Shown: positions 1 through 9,580 of the stretch, in pieces
Position numbering within the stretch: the stretch's first letter is position 1
Layout: every line of letters starts with the position of its first letter
Assembly (NCBI GenBank): GCA_037624485.1
Contig: JASJJC010000002.1
Span: 39,882 to 103,881 of the forward strand
Reading direction: 5' to 3'
DNA from: JAFMKE01 sp037624485
Lineage (GTDB): Bacteria; Bacteroidota; Bacteroidia; Chitinophagales; UBA8649
DNA: 64,000 nucleotides
Notes under the pieces: generated by a model
Seen by the model: only the letters and a program-made list of their open reading frames with translations
Database searches by the model: none
Told to the model about the DNA's origin: nothing
Program-made: the position numbers and the translations under genes

Positions 1-43
1 TTTAATATGATCGAAAATTTAATAGAATTTGTAAATTAGAAAT

Positions 44-535
44 ATGCAAACAATACACGATATAGCCGTTAAAGAAATAAGTGGTGATTCAAAGGATTTA
101 GGAGATTATAAAGGAAAAGTATTGCTCATAGTGAATACAGCATCTAAATGTGGTTTTACTCCTCAGTTCAAAGACCTAGAGGCTTTGTATCAAGACTATA
201 AGGATAAGGATTTTGAAATCCTTGGATTTCCAAGTAATCAGTTTCAAAATCAAGAACCATTAGAAGGTGAGGAGTTGAGTCAATTCTGTGAAATTAATTA
301 TGGAGTGACCTTCAAAATTTTTGACAAAGTAGAGGTTAAAGGGGATAACGCGTCACCTTTATTCCAATACCTATCCAACAAGGATTTAAATGGAGAAATA
401 AACTCTACACCAAAATGGAACTTCCATAAATTTTTAGTGAATAAGGAAGGAAAAGTAGTAGATTATTTCTACACCATTACCAACCCTAACTCAGGTAAAG
501 TGAGGAGAGCCATTGATAGGCTTTTAGAGGAATAG
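44..535 (+). CDS. Glutathione peroxidase-family thiol peroxidase
   Basis: This 163-residue protein matches the non-selenium glutathione peroxidase (GPx/BsaA) family, which reduces hydroperoxides using a thiol donor. The peroxidatic Cys36 sits in SKCGFTPQ, the catalytic Gln near residue 66 in FPSNQF, and the Trp at 125 in KWNFHKFL. Length is normal for the cytosolic bacterial form and no signal peptide is seen. Its stop codon directly abuts the start of bshB1, so the two are probably co-transcribed. Bacterial members generally use thioredoxin. The neighbour suggests a link to bacillithiol metabolism, but that is inference. The family call is firm; the physiological reductant is unknown. Confidence 0.93.
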   Translation: MQTIHDIAVKEISGDSKDLGDYKGKVLLIVNTASKCGFTPQFKDLEALYQDYKDKDFEILGFPSNQFQNQEPLEGEELSQFCEINYGVTFKIFDKVEVKGDNASPLFQYLSNKDLNGEINSTPKWNFHKFLVNKEGKVVDYFYTITNPNSGKVRRAIDRLLEE

Positions 536-1261
536 ATGAGTTCGATGAAACTAGACATATTAGCAATAGCTGCGCACCCAGATGATGCTGAGTTATCATG
601 TGGAGCGACCTTATATCAGCATGCTCTTGCCGGAAAGAAAACAGGGATTGTAGATTTGACCACCGGGCAGCTAGGTACTCGAGGTACGCCAGCATTACGA
701 ATTAAAGAATCGCATGAAGCAGCTAAGATTTTAAAATTAGCAGTTCGTGAGAATCTAGAAATGGAAGACGGATTTTTCTTAAATGACAAAGCACATCAAC
801 TTAGATTGATTTCAGCTATTCGTAAGTATCAACCCGATATTTTACTCATTAATGCACCGCATGATCGACACCCTGACCATGGCAAAGGAGCTCAACTAGC
901 ATCAGATGCAGCATTTCTTTCTGGATTAGCAAAAATTGAAACCAAACATAACGGTAAAATACAAGATGCATGGCGACCGAAGAACGTGTATCACTATATT
1001 CAAGCTGAACACATAAAACCTGACTTTGTAGTTGATATTTCAGACAGCTATGCCATTAAAATGCAAGCAATTTTAGCTTATAAGTCACAATTCTTTAACC
1101 CAGATTCAAAAGAAAAAAATACCTTTATTAGCTCACCTGAATTTCTTGATTTTTTGAAAGCTCGTCACCAAGAATTTGGGCAAATAGCTGGAGTAAAATA
1201 CGCTGAAGGTTTCGTGGCTCAAAGGCACATTGGTGTAAAGGATTTAACCAGTCTTTTCTAA
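536..1261 (+). CDS. bshB1: Bacillithiol biosynthesis deacetylase BshB1
   Basis: A LmbE/PIG-L-fold zinc deacetylase of 241 residues. BshB1 removes the acetyl group from GlcNAc-malate, the second step of bacillithiol synthesis. The zinc-site motif AHPDDAE lies near the N-terminus and a second HPDHG motif near residue 110, both diagnostic. The first ATG touches the upstream gpx stop codon. A second in-frame ATG at 545 would give MKLDILAIAAHPDDAE, closer to the usual family start, so either is possible. bshA and bshC are not in the window. The family includes related N-acetylglucosamine deacetylases, but length and motif spacing favour BshB1. Confidence 0.9.
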   Translation: MSSMKLDILAIAAHPDDAELSCGATLYQHALAGKKTGIVDLTTGQLGTRGTPALRIKESHEAAKILKLAVRENLEMEDGFFLNDKAHQLRLISAIRKYQPDILLINAPHDRHPDHGKGAQLASDAAFLSGLAKIETKHNGKIQDAWRPKNVYHYIQAEHIKPDFVVDISDSYAIKMQAILAYKSQFFNPDSKEKNTFISSPEFLDFLKARHQEFGQIAGVKYAEGFVAQRHIGVKDLTSLF

Positions 1262-1318
1262 AATAAAATTACTGTATTCCAAGACCTATTTGACAACTAG
1301 GCATTACTTTAGTGAAGC

Positions 1319-3112
1319 ATGGAAAAAACACAGCAAGCAAAACGAGCCAGTAAGAAACAATTGCAATCTGCGCAAGATCTATTTAAATACATAAAGCCTT
1401 ATAAGGGCTATTTCATTTTAGGCTTGATATTTTTGGCCTTTAGCAGCTTGATTTTTATGGTTGTTCCTGCTGCAGTTGGGCAAATGTTGAAGGCTGCCAA
1501 AGGAGATACTTTGATTCCTTATCTCAATATTCATATGAATATTTTCCAGTATGGCTGGTTGTTTTTAGCAATCCTCTTATCTCAAGGATTACTCTCTTAT
1601 CTTAGGGTGAATGTATTTGCTATTGTAACGGAGAATAGTTTAGCACAAATCCGTATGGATTTATATAATAAACTTCTGGCTCAAAACATGGCTTTTTTCG
1701 AGAAAAATAGAGTAGGAGATGTTGTTAGTAGGTTATCAACGGACGTTGAAAAACTTCAGCAAGCTTTTTCGATTACCTTGCCCGAATTTCTTCGCCAAAT
1801 TATTGTATTTGTCGTAGGTGTCGCATTGCTTTTGCTATACTCCGTTAAACTGACTTTAGTGATGCTAGCAGTTTTTCCTTTAGTCATTATTCTAGCAATA
1901 ATATTTGGTAAATACATTAAACGCCTGGCTAAAGAAAGACAAGAATATTTAGCACAAACTAATGTGATTGTCGACGAAACATTTCAATCCTTCCAGTCAG
2001 TAAAAGCCTATGTAAACGAAAGTTTTGAGTTGAATAGATATAGTGCTAAAATGATTGAGCTAGTAGAGATCGCCCTAAAATATGCGAGAGCTAAAGGTGT
2101 ATTTTTCACCTTCATCATTACAGGCTTATTCGGTGCACTTTTTTTTATTTTATGGATGGGGGGAATTCAAGTTTACGAGGGAAGTATTGAAGTAGAGGAG
2201 TTAACTGCCTTTATATTTTATGCAATGGTTATTGGAGGCTCTATCGCTGGACTCGGAAATCAATATACAGAGTTGTTAGGCGTTTTAGGTGCTACGGAAA
2301 GGGTGAAAGAAATATTGGATGAAGATCAAGAATTAAACATTGATGAGGGTGATGTACAAGTTATTCAATTCGAGCAAGAAATTCGATATGAAAACGTAGT
2401 TTTTTCTTATCCTACAAGACCCGACATCGAAGTCTTACACAAGATAAGTTTTACCGTGAAGAAAGGACAAAAGGTGGCCTTGGTTGGTAGTAGTGGCTCG
2501 GGTAAATCTACTATTATAAAATTGCTGAGTAGATTCTATGATTTAGAACAAGGGAATATTTTTGTCGACAATAATAATATCAAAGATTTAGAGATAAAAT
2601 CTGTTCGAAAAATTATTGGTATTGTTCCGCAAGAAGTCATCTTGTTTGGAGGAAGTATTTTGGAAAATATTCGATATGGAAAATTAGATGCTAGTATGGA
2701 AGAAGTAAAAGCTGCTGCCAAGCAGGCTAATGCTTTAGATTTTATTAAAGGCTTTCCTGAGCAATTTGATACGCTGGTTGGAGAGCGAGGAGTTCAACTA
2801 TCGGGTGGTCAGAAACAACGAGTGGCAATTGCTAGAGCGTTACTCAAAAATCCGGCGATATTAATCTTGGATGAAGCAACAAGTTCATTGGATGCTGAAT
2901 CTGAAAAACAAGTGCAGGATGCGCTAGAAAACTTAATGCAAAATAGAACAACTTTCATTATTGCTCACAGATTAAGTACTGTGAGAAGTGCAGATGAGAT
3001 ATTGGTATTGCATCAAGGGGATATTGTTGAAAGAGGCACGCACAGCCGCTTATTGAAGGATGAGGAAGGGTTTTATGCAAAGTTGCTCAAACTTCAAATA
3101 GAAGAACGTTAA
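1319..3112 (+). CDS. ABC exporter, fused permease-ATPase (MsbA-like)
   Basis: A 597-residue half-transporter. A six-helix membrane domain (about residues 30-320) is followed by an ATPase domain. Walker A (GSSGSGKST) is near residue 392, the signature LSGGQKQR near 494, and Walker B with an intact catalytic Glu (LILDEATSSLD) near 517. The protein should act as a homodimer or heterodimer in the inner membrane. MsbA-type lipid export or multidrug export are both possible and sequence alone does not decide. It stands alone, 57 bp after bshB1, and converges on a small membrane protein gene only 4 bp away. Confidence 0.9.
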   Translation: MEKTQQAKRASKKQLQSAQDLFKYIKPYKGYFILGLIFLAFSSLIFMVVPAAVGQMLKAAKGDTLIPYLNIHMNIFQYGWLFLAILLSQGLLSYLRVNVFAIVTENSLAQIRMDLYNKLLAQNMAFFEKNRVGDVVSRLSTDVEKLQQAFSITLPEFLRQIIVFVVGVALLLLYSVKLTLVMLAVFPLVIILAIIFGKYIKRLAKERQEYLAQTNVIVDETFQSFQSVKAYVNESFELNRYSAKMIELVEIALKYARAKGVFFTFIITGLFGALFFILWMGGIQVYEGSIEVEELTAFIFYAMVIGGSIAGLGNQYTELLGVLGATERVKEILDEDQELNIDEGDVQVIQFEQEIRYENVVFSYPTRPDIEVLHKISFTVKKGQKVALVGSSGSGKSTIIKLLSRFYDLEQGNIFVDNNNIKDLEIKSVRKIIGIVPQEVILFGGSILENIRYGKLDASMEEVKAAAKQANALDFIKGFPEQFDTLVGERGVQLSGGQKQRVAIARALLKNPAILILDEATSSLDAESEKQVQDALENLMQNRTTFIIAHRLSTVRSADEILVLHQGDIVERGTHSRLLKDEEGFYAKLLKLQIEER

Positions 3113-3116
3113 CAAA

Positions 3117-3488
3117 CTAGGTGTAATATTTCTCCTTTCTAGGTTTCTTATTGACGGATTGTAAAAATACCCCACTCATTGAACTTAGCATACCAATAAT
3201 GCCACCCAAAAAAGCTGTGCTAATGATTATTAACGGTTCATTGTGTAATGGCAATAATTCAGCCATTCTAGTTAACAAGATAAAATCGTTTTGATAGCTT
3301 TTGATTAGGGCCACAAACCCCCATAGAATAAAAACGGAAAAAAAGCCCGCAAGTGCAGCTTCGCTGCTATTGTCCAAGTAATACATTGCAACACCAAAAC
3401 ATACTATAGCAATCGTCCACCAGGGTAAGAATAATGAAACTATTGTTCCTAGAATGAGCATAAATATTAATGCAAAAATTGTTTTCAT
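3117..3488 (-). CDS. Small integral membrane protein, unknown function
   Basis: A 123-residue hydrophobic protein with about four predicted membrane segments: residues 3-22, 24-40, 46-64 and 84-106. The tail is short, basic and probably cytoplasmic (NKKPRKEKYYT). No catalytic motif is visible and I do not recognise a family. It starts 1 bp after the stop of the upstream penicillin-acylase-family gene on the same strand, so the two are very likely one transcript. A role accompanying that hydrolase is only a guess. Confidence 0.7.
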   Translation of the reverse strand: MKTIFALIFMLILGTIVSLFLPWWTIAIVCFGVAMYYLDNSSEAALAGFFSVFILWGFVALIKSYQNDFILLTRMAELLPLHNEPLIIISTAFLGGIIGMLSSMSGVFLQSVNKKPRKEKYYT

Positions 3489-3489
3489 T

Positions 3490-5952
3490 TTATTGTTTTT
3501 TTAATCGTACAGTTTTAAAATTACCTTGCTGATAAAAGGATTGGTCATTCGAATTTATTAAATCGTGATATTCTCCATTTGCCCATTCTTTCACCATGTT
3601 GTCGTAATACTTACTTCCAGGATTACCACTTTGCCCGCCTGGATAGACTCCATAACCTTTTATCTTACCGCCATCAAAATCTAAAATCATTCGCCAGCTA
3701 GGTCCATGAAATTTTCCCGATGCATTAACAATTTTATAGTTACCCCCAATATCTAAATTCGTAGAGAAAGCGGGTATCATTCCTAAATGCTCAATCAAGG
3801 TATTTTTGTATTTCCCCCAATCCGTACTTTCTAAGTCATCCAATTGATTCACAACATTATCAAAAGCTCGTTCGATTATCTCGCCACTGGTTTCTATGGC
3901 ATTAGTCCCTTCCATGTCAATGAATCGGTGCTCTACGCTATCAGCAAGCAATCTATAGGTCTGATACTCATTAGGAGCTTTCCAGCCGTCTTTCCATTTA
4001 TAAGGATCCCAACCCCCGGGAACTTCTGTTTCAACGAATTCATCCCATAACGAAGTGTAATATCCATCATTAAACAATTGATAGTAAGTCGCTTCTTTAG
4101 AATCAAGATCATTTACATAATCCCATTCGCTCAATGCATCAAATATCTCTTTCCCTTTTTCATCTAAGGAATCCCTATCGAGATAACTCAATAATAGGGG
4201 CAAGGATTCTTCGGCCATTAAATTGTATTCATTGAATTGCAGCGCTTTAAAATCATCTTTTGTAACTTGCCGCATCTCTTTCAATTCCCTATTGATAACT
4301 CTGTTTCTGTAATATTCAAAAACACCGTTAGTGAAGTAAGGGTATGTGCTATCGGCTACATGTTGATTGGCGCTATAGACATATTCTCGATCTGGATTAT
4401 GCATCATTGGAATTTCATCGTAAGGAATGAATTCGCTCCATGCCTCTTTTTGTGATCCATCCATGAAGAACACCCCTTGATTATCATCAAGCACAGGAAA
4501 CTTACCCTGTTGACGCAAGGCAATATCTCCATCAACGCAAGCAAAAACGAAATTCTGTGCAGGACATTCATAATATTGTAAGGCTTCTAAATAGTCCTCA
4601 AAGTTCTTCGCTCTGTTTAATAGGTAAAACGTCATGTATTCTTGACCATCTTGATGGGCCATCCATTGAAGGGCAAAGTTCTTTGGGCCATCCTGAGTTG
4701 GGAAGTCTTCATATACCACTGGTCCTAAATGTGTCATGATGATTGTGTCGTAGACAGGATTTCCCCCTTTCACCGCAAACTCTTCATAAATTTTAGTAGT
4801 CGCTCTCCATGAATCCTGCCATTTATAGAAGTCTTTTGAATCGTCCTTGTATTCTATGCTATACCAATCTTTAACATCTCTTCCAGCATTAGTTACTCCC
4901 CATCCTATATGGTCATTAAACCCAATAATGATTCCTGGTGCTCCCGGGAAAACCACTCCATAAGTATTTAAGTTTGGAGCATTTAAATGCATTTCTAACC
5001 ATACTGAAGGGAATGATAATTTTAAGTGGGGATCATTGGCCAATAGTGGATACCCTGAAGCTGTTTTTTCACCTGAGACTGCCCAATTATTACTACCAAT
5101 TTGTACATCACTCTTTTCATAGAGCGCACCTAAATCTTGTAAATTAGCTGTATTCACCGGAAGGTCCATTATTTCCAAAGCGGTATCTTTTTCGAATGAG
5201 GCTTTCCAACCGTTGTTAGGTGTTGGGAAAATTGGTTCTAATTGATCGGAATAATCATTGAATAAGGAGTCAAACAAAGACTCCCCATATTTAATGGCGA
5301 AGTTGCTATTCTCAATGTCATATTCTGTTGAAGTCAACACATTACTCATGTTCATCAACAATAGAGCGGTTTTATAAGAACTCCAAGGTTCAGGCGCATA
5401 ACCCATTAATTGATATTCAATAGGTAAATCTTTTTTCTTTACGCTATTCATGTAGGCATTAACACCTGCAGTAAACTGATTCATTAAGTTTTTAGAAAAG
5501 GGGTCTGCTTCTATAACGAGCAATTTGTTTTGGGCACCAAGTTTTAGGCCTAATCGTCGTTGCTTCTTATCAAATTTTACAAATTTATCATTCTCGCCAG
5601 GGCCAATCAACTCCGCGATTCTCCCTTCAGCAGCTAGTACCTGAAATTCCATTTGCCATAGGCGAAGACTAGCCACTACATAGCCTTGCGCAAAATAGAG
5701 ATCTTGCTCATTTTGAGCAAAAATGTGCGGAATTCGTCGTTCATCAAAATAGATATCTACATCTCCTTCAAGTTCTTCAATGAGTAATTGACTTGGTAAA
5801 TGCAAGTCTTTACTATCTTCACCTAAATTATAAAAGCCCGAGAATGGGTTGAGTAGCTTTCCAAACGCTGGATTTCCGTCTATCCTAAGATTTAAAGCAA
5901 TCATTAGACAAATTGTCAGCAAAAAAGTAAGGATAAAGCGGAATTTATTCAA
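3490..5952 (-). CDS. Penicillin acylase (penicillin amidase) family hydrolase
   Basis: An 820-residue Ntn-hydrolase precursor. An N-terminal hydrophobic segment (residues 5-22) should carry it across the inner membrane. The alpha part is followed by GSNNWAVSG at 286-294, where Ser287 becomes the N-terminal nucleophile after autocleavage. The conserved ANDPHL and GWGVTNAG motifs follow in the beta part. Family members cleave amide bonds in beta-lactams, N-acyl-homoserine lactones or other acylated amines; the substrate here cannot be read from sequence. The start appears to be TTG at 5952, since no in-frame ATG lies nearby upstream. It forms an operon with the small membrane protein downstream. 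Confidence 0.9.
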   Translation of the reverse strand: MNKFRFILTFLLTICLMIALNLRIDGNPAFGKLLNPFSGFYNLGEDSKDLHLPSQLLIEELEGDVDIYFDERRIPHIFAQNEQDLYFAQGYVVASLRLWQMEFQVLAAEGRIAELIGPGENDKFVKFDKKQRRLGLKLGAQNKLLVIEADPFSKNLMNQFTAGVNAYMNSVKKKDLPIEYQLMGYAPEPWSSYKTALLLMNMSNVLTSTEYDIENSNFAIKYGESLFDSLFNDYSDQLEPIFPTPNNGWKASFEKDTALEIMDLPVNTANLQDLGALYEKSDVQIGSNNWAVSGEKTASGYPLLANDPHLKLSFPSVWLEMHLNAPNLNTYGVVFPGAPGIIIGFNDHIGWGVTNAGRDVKDWYSIEYKDDSKDFYKWQDSWRATTKIYEEFAVKGGNPVYDTIIMTHLGPVVYEDFPTQDGPKNFALQWMAHQDGQEYMTFYLLNRAKNFEDYLEALQYYECPAQNFVFACVDGDIALRQQGKFPVLDDNQGVFFMDGSQKEAWSEFIPYDEIPMMHNPDREYVYSANQHVADSTYPYFTNGVFEYYRNRVINRELKEMRQVTKDDFKALQFNEYNLMAEESLPLLLSYLDRDSLDEKGKEIFDALSEWDYVNDLDSKEATYYQLFNDGYYTSLWDEFVETEVPGGWDPYKWKDGWKAPNEYQTYRLLADSVEHRFIDMEGTNAIETSGEIIERAFDNVVNQLDDLESTDWGKYKNTLIEHLGMIPAFSTNLDIGGNYKIVNASGKFHGPSWRMILDFDGGKIKGYGVYPGGQSGNPGSKYYDNMVKEWANGEYHDLINSNDQSFYQQGNFKTVRLKKQ

Positions 5953-5982
5953 GGGTAAGGTTTTTGTATAGGATAAGAAGAA

Positions 5983-6642
5983 ATGGCTAATATAAGTGCT
6001 AATATCAAGAATTTAAAGGAACGGCAATCATTTTATTTCAAACTGAAATTGTCTGTTTTGATCGTATTTACCTGGTTTGTGGTAGAGTTGCTTGATAATA
6101 TGTTTAAATTGGGATTAGAGAATTACGGACTAAAGCCAAAATCTGTAGAGGGCTTGATCGGTATTCTTACATTTCCTTTTCTACATGGTGACTGGAACCA
6201 CCTGCTTTCCAATGCTTCTAGCGCAATAATTCTGTTTACAGGCTTGTTTGTTTTTCACACGAGAAAAAGCTTGTTGTATTTGTTAATCATGTACCTTGCT
6301 TCTGGTATTTTGCTGTGGTTTATAGGTCAAAGTGGGACGAATCATATCGGTGCAAGCGGGCTTATCTATGCCGTAGCGTTTTTCTTATTTGTGGGAAGCG
6401 TTCGAGAAGGGAATAGAAATTCTATGGCCTTGTCTTTTTTCATTATTCTTATGTATGGCAGCATGATTTGGGGGCTTACACCATTTACTGTTCAAGCTAA
6501 TGTAAGTTGGGAAGGTCACTTGTCAGGTGCAATTATAGGTGTAATTTTAGCTTTATATGTGTATAAGGATTACATAAAACCTCAAGAGCTTTATACTGAA
6601 GATGATCGCCCATTCTTTGAGCGTCATCCTATCGATATCTAG
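5983..6642 (+). CDS. Rhomboid-family intramembrane serine protease
   Basis: A 219-residue membrane protein with about six transmembrane helices. The rhomboid hallmarks are all present: HGDWNHLLSN (68-77), the nucleophile Ser125 in GASGLIYA, and the partner His179 in WEGHLSGA. It should cleave substrate transmembrane segments within the inner membrane. It is divergent from the penicillin acylase gene (31 bp between starts) and converges on the MATE gene, sharing a CTAG that encodes both stop codons. The substrate is unknown. Confidence 0.93.
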   Translation: MANISANIKNLKERQSFYFKLKLSVLIVFTWFVVELLDNMFKLGLENYGLKPKSVEGLIGILTFPFLHGDWNHLLSNASSAIILFTGLFVFHTRKSLLYLLIMYLASGILLWFIGQSGTNHIGASGLIYAVAFFLFVGSVREGNRNSMALSFFIILMYGSMIWGLTPFTVQANVSWEGHLSGAIIGVILALYVYKDYIKPQELYTEDDRPFFERHPIDI

Positions 6643-7976
6643 TTTTTAAGCTTCTTTTTCCAGTTAAAGAACCTCAAATAAAGCAGGGATAAAAGGGCTA
6701 GAGAACCCCAATAGAATAATTCTGTGGTCCAAGCAACTGTAAGATTTACATCAAGTATATAAAATATGATATAAACAAAAAACAGGTAGACAACAATGGT
6801 TATCGTTTCAACGATTAAGCTGTGTAAACTTGCCCCTATACTCGCTATACAATTAAACAAAATAGTGGAGAAACCATACAGCCATAAGGCAACCAAAGCA
6901 ACATACAAAGGACCGATTGAATCTCCTACTAATCCTTTTTCAGAAATTAAGGTTAAGAGCATTTTAGGGAAAATGAAAGTTGGTAAAGTAAAGAGGAATA
7001 TTAATATACTGCTGATTATAATAATTCGCTTAAGCGTAGGTATGATTTCATCAATCTTTTTCTGACCGACTAAATTGCCTATGACCGTATTTGTACTTGA
7101 GGCAAGCGCATAGGTTGGAATCCCTAAGAGGGTATAGATCTGTTTAACGTTATTGGAAATGGCTAATTCTGCTTTACCCATTTTCTCTATTAAAGTAAAG
7201 AAGACTACCCAAGCAGCAAGTCCTATCAGGGTCTGAACCACTAATGGGAAAGATAAATTTGTGATTTTAGAAATGATGTCTTTTGTGATTTTCTGAAAAT
7301 AAAAGAGATGATTTTTCTCTTTCAAATTGAGCACGACTATGCCTGCAATCATTATGCCCGTTGAAAGAAACTCCGCTAAATTACTGGCATAAGCAGCCCC
7401 CTTTATTCCTAAAGCGGGAAATCCAAAGTGACCAAAAATCAAAACCCAATTCATAAAAATATTACTAACAGACATCGTGATGATAGCAACTGCTAAAATT
7501 TTAGTTCGACCAATACCAGAATAATAGGCAATCATCGCGCTACCTAAAAAGCTAGCAAAGAATCCCCATTTTCTTATATTTAAAAAAGCATAAGAAGCTT
7601 CAATAACGTCAGGGTCCTGAAGGATGGCTTCTAGTATTGCTCTTCCCCAAAAGAAAAGAATGAGCCAAAGTAAAGTTGCCACGCACATTAATACCACCAA
7701 CATATTGTCCAAGATTAAGCCAATAGCCTTGTGTTTGTTTTGACCATCTTTTTGAGCGATAAGTATCTGAGCACCACGAGTATAACTGAAGCCAGCCATG
7801 AAAAAGAATAAGTATAGCAGGGAGATGTAGCCGATTGCGGCTTGCTCAGTAACTCCAATTTCTCTCATGAAGCCAATGTCCGTGACAGCAATAAGGGTGA
7901 AGAAGAAATTGCTGACCATTAGTGGAAATGCAATTTTCAATATATCCTTGTAACTATAGCTTAAGTTCTTCATCAT
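6639..7976 (-). CDS. MATE-family efflux transporter
   Basis: About 445 residues with some twelve hydrophobic helices in two similar halves, typical of the MATE/DinF superfamily of Na+- or H+-coupled drug and metabolite exporters. Two consecutive ATGs at 7976 and 7973 are the likely start. A further upstream TTG at 7991 is possible but less convincing. A TAAATTTG box lies 56 bp before the ATG on the same strand. The last four bases overlap the stop of the convergent rhomboid gene. Substrate unknown. Confidence 0.92.
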   Translation of the reverse strand: MMKNLSYSYKDILKIAFPLMVSNFFFTLIAVTDIGFMREIGVTEQAAIGYISLLYLFFFMAGFSYTRGAQILIAQKDGQNKHKAIGLILDNMLVVLMCVATLLWLILFFWGRAILEAILQDPDVIEASYAFLNIRKWGFFASFLGSAMIAYYSGIGRTKILAVAIITMSVSNIFMNWVLIFGHFGFPALGIKGAAYASNLAEFLSTGIMIAGIVVLNLKEKNHLFYFQKITKDIISKITNLSFPLVVQTLIGLAAWVVFFTLIEKMGKAELAISNNVKQIYTLLGIPTYALASSTNTVIGNLVGQKKIDEIIPTLKRIIIISSILIFLFTLPTFIFPKMLLTLISEKGLVGDSIGPLYVALVALWLYGFSTILFNCIASIGASLHSLIVETITIVVYLFFVYIIFYILDVNLTVAWTTELFYWGSLALLSLLYLRFFNWKKKLKN

Positions 7977-8032
7977 TAGTACAGCGCACAAAGAAACTAA
8001 AAGTATTTTGCTCTTGAGCTAAATCCATGGTC

Positions 8033-8040
8033 CAAATTTA
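8033..8040 (-). promoter_or_regulatory. -7 box (TAAATTTG) for the MATE gene
   Basis: Exact match to the Bacteroidota TAnnTTTG -7 consensus, on the minus strand 56 bp before the proposed ATG at 7976. No clear TTG at the -33 position. Moderately likely promoter with a leader of about 50 nt. Confidence 0.5.
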
Positions 8041-8187
8041 TACTATTATCCTTATTCCTGAAGTTTAAACCATTGTAAGTCATCTTAAAATACGCTAAAC
8101 ACAAAAAATGAATGTACTTTGACCTAAATATTCTTAAAATGTTTTTATTTTGTGGTTGAATATATAATCAATTTAAGACTAGAATAT

Positions 8188-8751
8188 ATGAAATTAGGGA
8201 AAGTTGCTATTACAGGAGTTCTTTGGATTATTGTTGCCGGCTTAGGATTTTGGCTTTACAAAATCATTCAGGATCCGGTACAGTTTGAAAAAGATTATGA
8301 CACAAGATTTAAAATGACCACTGAGCGCATGGAAGATGTTCGCGTTGCTCAAGGTTTTTATTTCAAATCTAAAGGGGAGTATGCAGGTAATTTTGATGAC
8401 TTAATCGCTAGTATTAAAAATGATCTAATTACGGAAATAGTTATAAATGGTAATGCAGATGATACTTCGATAGTTACCACTTATGATACCTTAAAATATT
8501 ATATCAGCGATAAAATTGAGTTGTCAACCGCATCAAATGTAGATTCATTGCGAAAAATCCCATTGACCGGTGAAGATTTTGAAATGCAGGCAGGAATTTT
8601 AAAACTTCAAAGAGTGAAAGTTCCGGTTTACGAACTGCGCGCTCCGAAAGTTAAATACCTTAAGAATTTAAAAAGTGAATATTGGTCATTGAAAGATGAT
8701 TTAGTAATGGGTTCAGTAGTTGAAGCCACAGATAAAGGAAATTGGGAATAA
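8188..8751 (+). CDS. Membrane-anchored protein, unknown function
   Basis: A 187-residue protein starting at ATG 8188, with an N-terminal helix (about residues 5-25, VAITGVLWIIVAGLGFWLY). The rest is a soluble, charged, probably periplasmic domain. No catalytic motif is visible. The longer frame from GTG 8152 adds twelve residues and is less likely. The gene overlaps or abuts the DUF3822 gene and precedes rsmD and coaD, so it probably belongs to their operon. I do not recognise a named family with confidence. Confidence 0.75.
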   Translation: MKLGKVAITGVLWIIVAGLGFWLYKIIQDPVQFEKDYDTRFKMTTERMEDVRVAQGFYFKSKGEYAGNFDDLIASIKNDLITEIVINGNADDTSIVTTYDTLKYYISDKIELSTASNVDSLRKIPLTGEDFEMQAGILKLQRVKVPVYELRAPKVKYLKNLKSEYWSLKDDLVMGSVVEATDKGNWE

Positions 8752-9580
8752 ACCAGATAAATTGATTTTTACAAATCCATCCCAAAGCAGGGAAAGTACA
8801 CTAATAGTTGAATGGGGCAAACGCAGTTTGTCCTTTTCTGTTTTTCATGAGCAAGACAATCGGGTTTTACATACCGATATTCTTGAATTTGAGAAGGAGC
8901 TTATTGATTTTACGAAACAAGATTTTAATCGTTTTTTTAAAGCGCATTCGATTTTCGGCTATTCCTTTGAAAAAACGCTTTGTTTAGTAGACACCAAATA
9001 CGCTACTCTGGTGCCTAATGATTTATTTACAACAGGAGAAAATGAAGAATTTCTAAGATTTGTACATGATTTACCTTCGGGGAATTTCACCTTTCCCAAT
9101 GAAGCAATTTTGTCGACAGATTACCAATTGATATATGCTCTGCCTAAATTACTGCAGGAATCATTATCAAAACATTTCATCAATGTACACTATTCTATAA
9201 GTCAAGTTTCGCTGCTTAATTATTTTTCTAAATTCACACAACTTGATGAATTCTTTGGGGTACATTTTAATGGGGATGAGTTATTTGTTTTCTGCTATAA
9301 AGAAAGTCATCTTCAATTTTATAATTCATTTCCATATATCAGTTCAGAAGATATCGTTTACAATGTGTTAAACGTTTTAAATGAACTTGGTTTAAGTAAT
9401 GAAAGGTGTGTGGTTTATTACACAGGTATGATGCCCGAGGATTCTGCACACATCGAACTGTTAAATCAATATGTTAAATTTTTAAAGCCTCTTGAGCGAA
9501 CGAATAAGTTAAATTATTCGACAAGTGTAGCTGCGACTCCTAGTCATTATTTTATCCACCATTATGCTAGTATTTTATGA
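8720..9580 (+). CDS. DUF3822 family protein
   Basis: A 286-residue protein of the Bacteroidota-specific DUF3822 family, which has a distant actin/ASKHA-like look. Near the N-terminus is an LSFSVFHEQDN segment, typical of the family. It sits directly upstream of rsmD, overlapping it by 4 bp (ATGA), an arrangement commonly seen in this phylum. The start is uncertain: TTG at 8720 overlaps the preceding gene by 32 bp, and an in-frame TTG at 8762 just after that gene's stop is also possible. Function unknown; the context suggests a link to ribosome or CoA housekeeping only by position. Confidence 0.82.
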   Translation: MKPQIKEIGNKPDKLIFTNPSQSRESTLIVEWGKRSLSFSVFHEQDNRVLHTDILEFEKELIDFTKQDFNRFFKAHSIFGYSFEKTLCLVDTKYATLVPNDLFTTGENEEFLRFVHDLPSGNFTFPNEAILSTDYQLIYALPKLLQESLSKHFINVHYSISQVSLLNYFSKFTQLDEFFGVHFNGDELFVFCYKESHLQFYNSFPYISSEDIVYNVLNVLNELGLSNERCVVYYTGMMPEDSAHIELLNQYVKFLKPLERTNKLNYSTSVAATPSHYFIHHYASIL

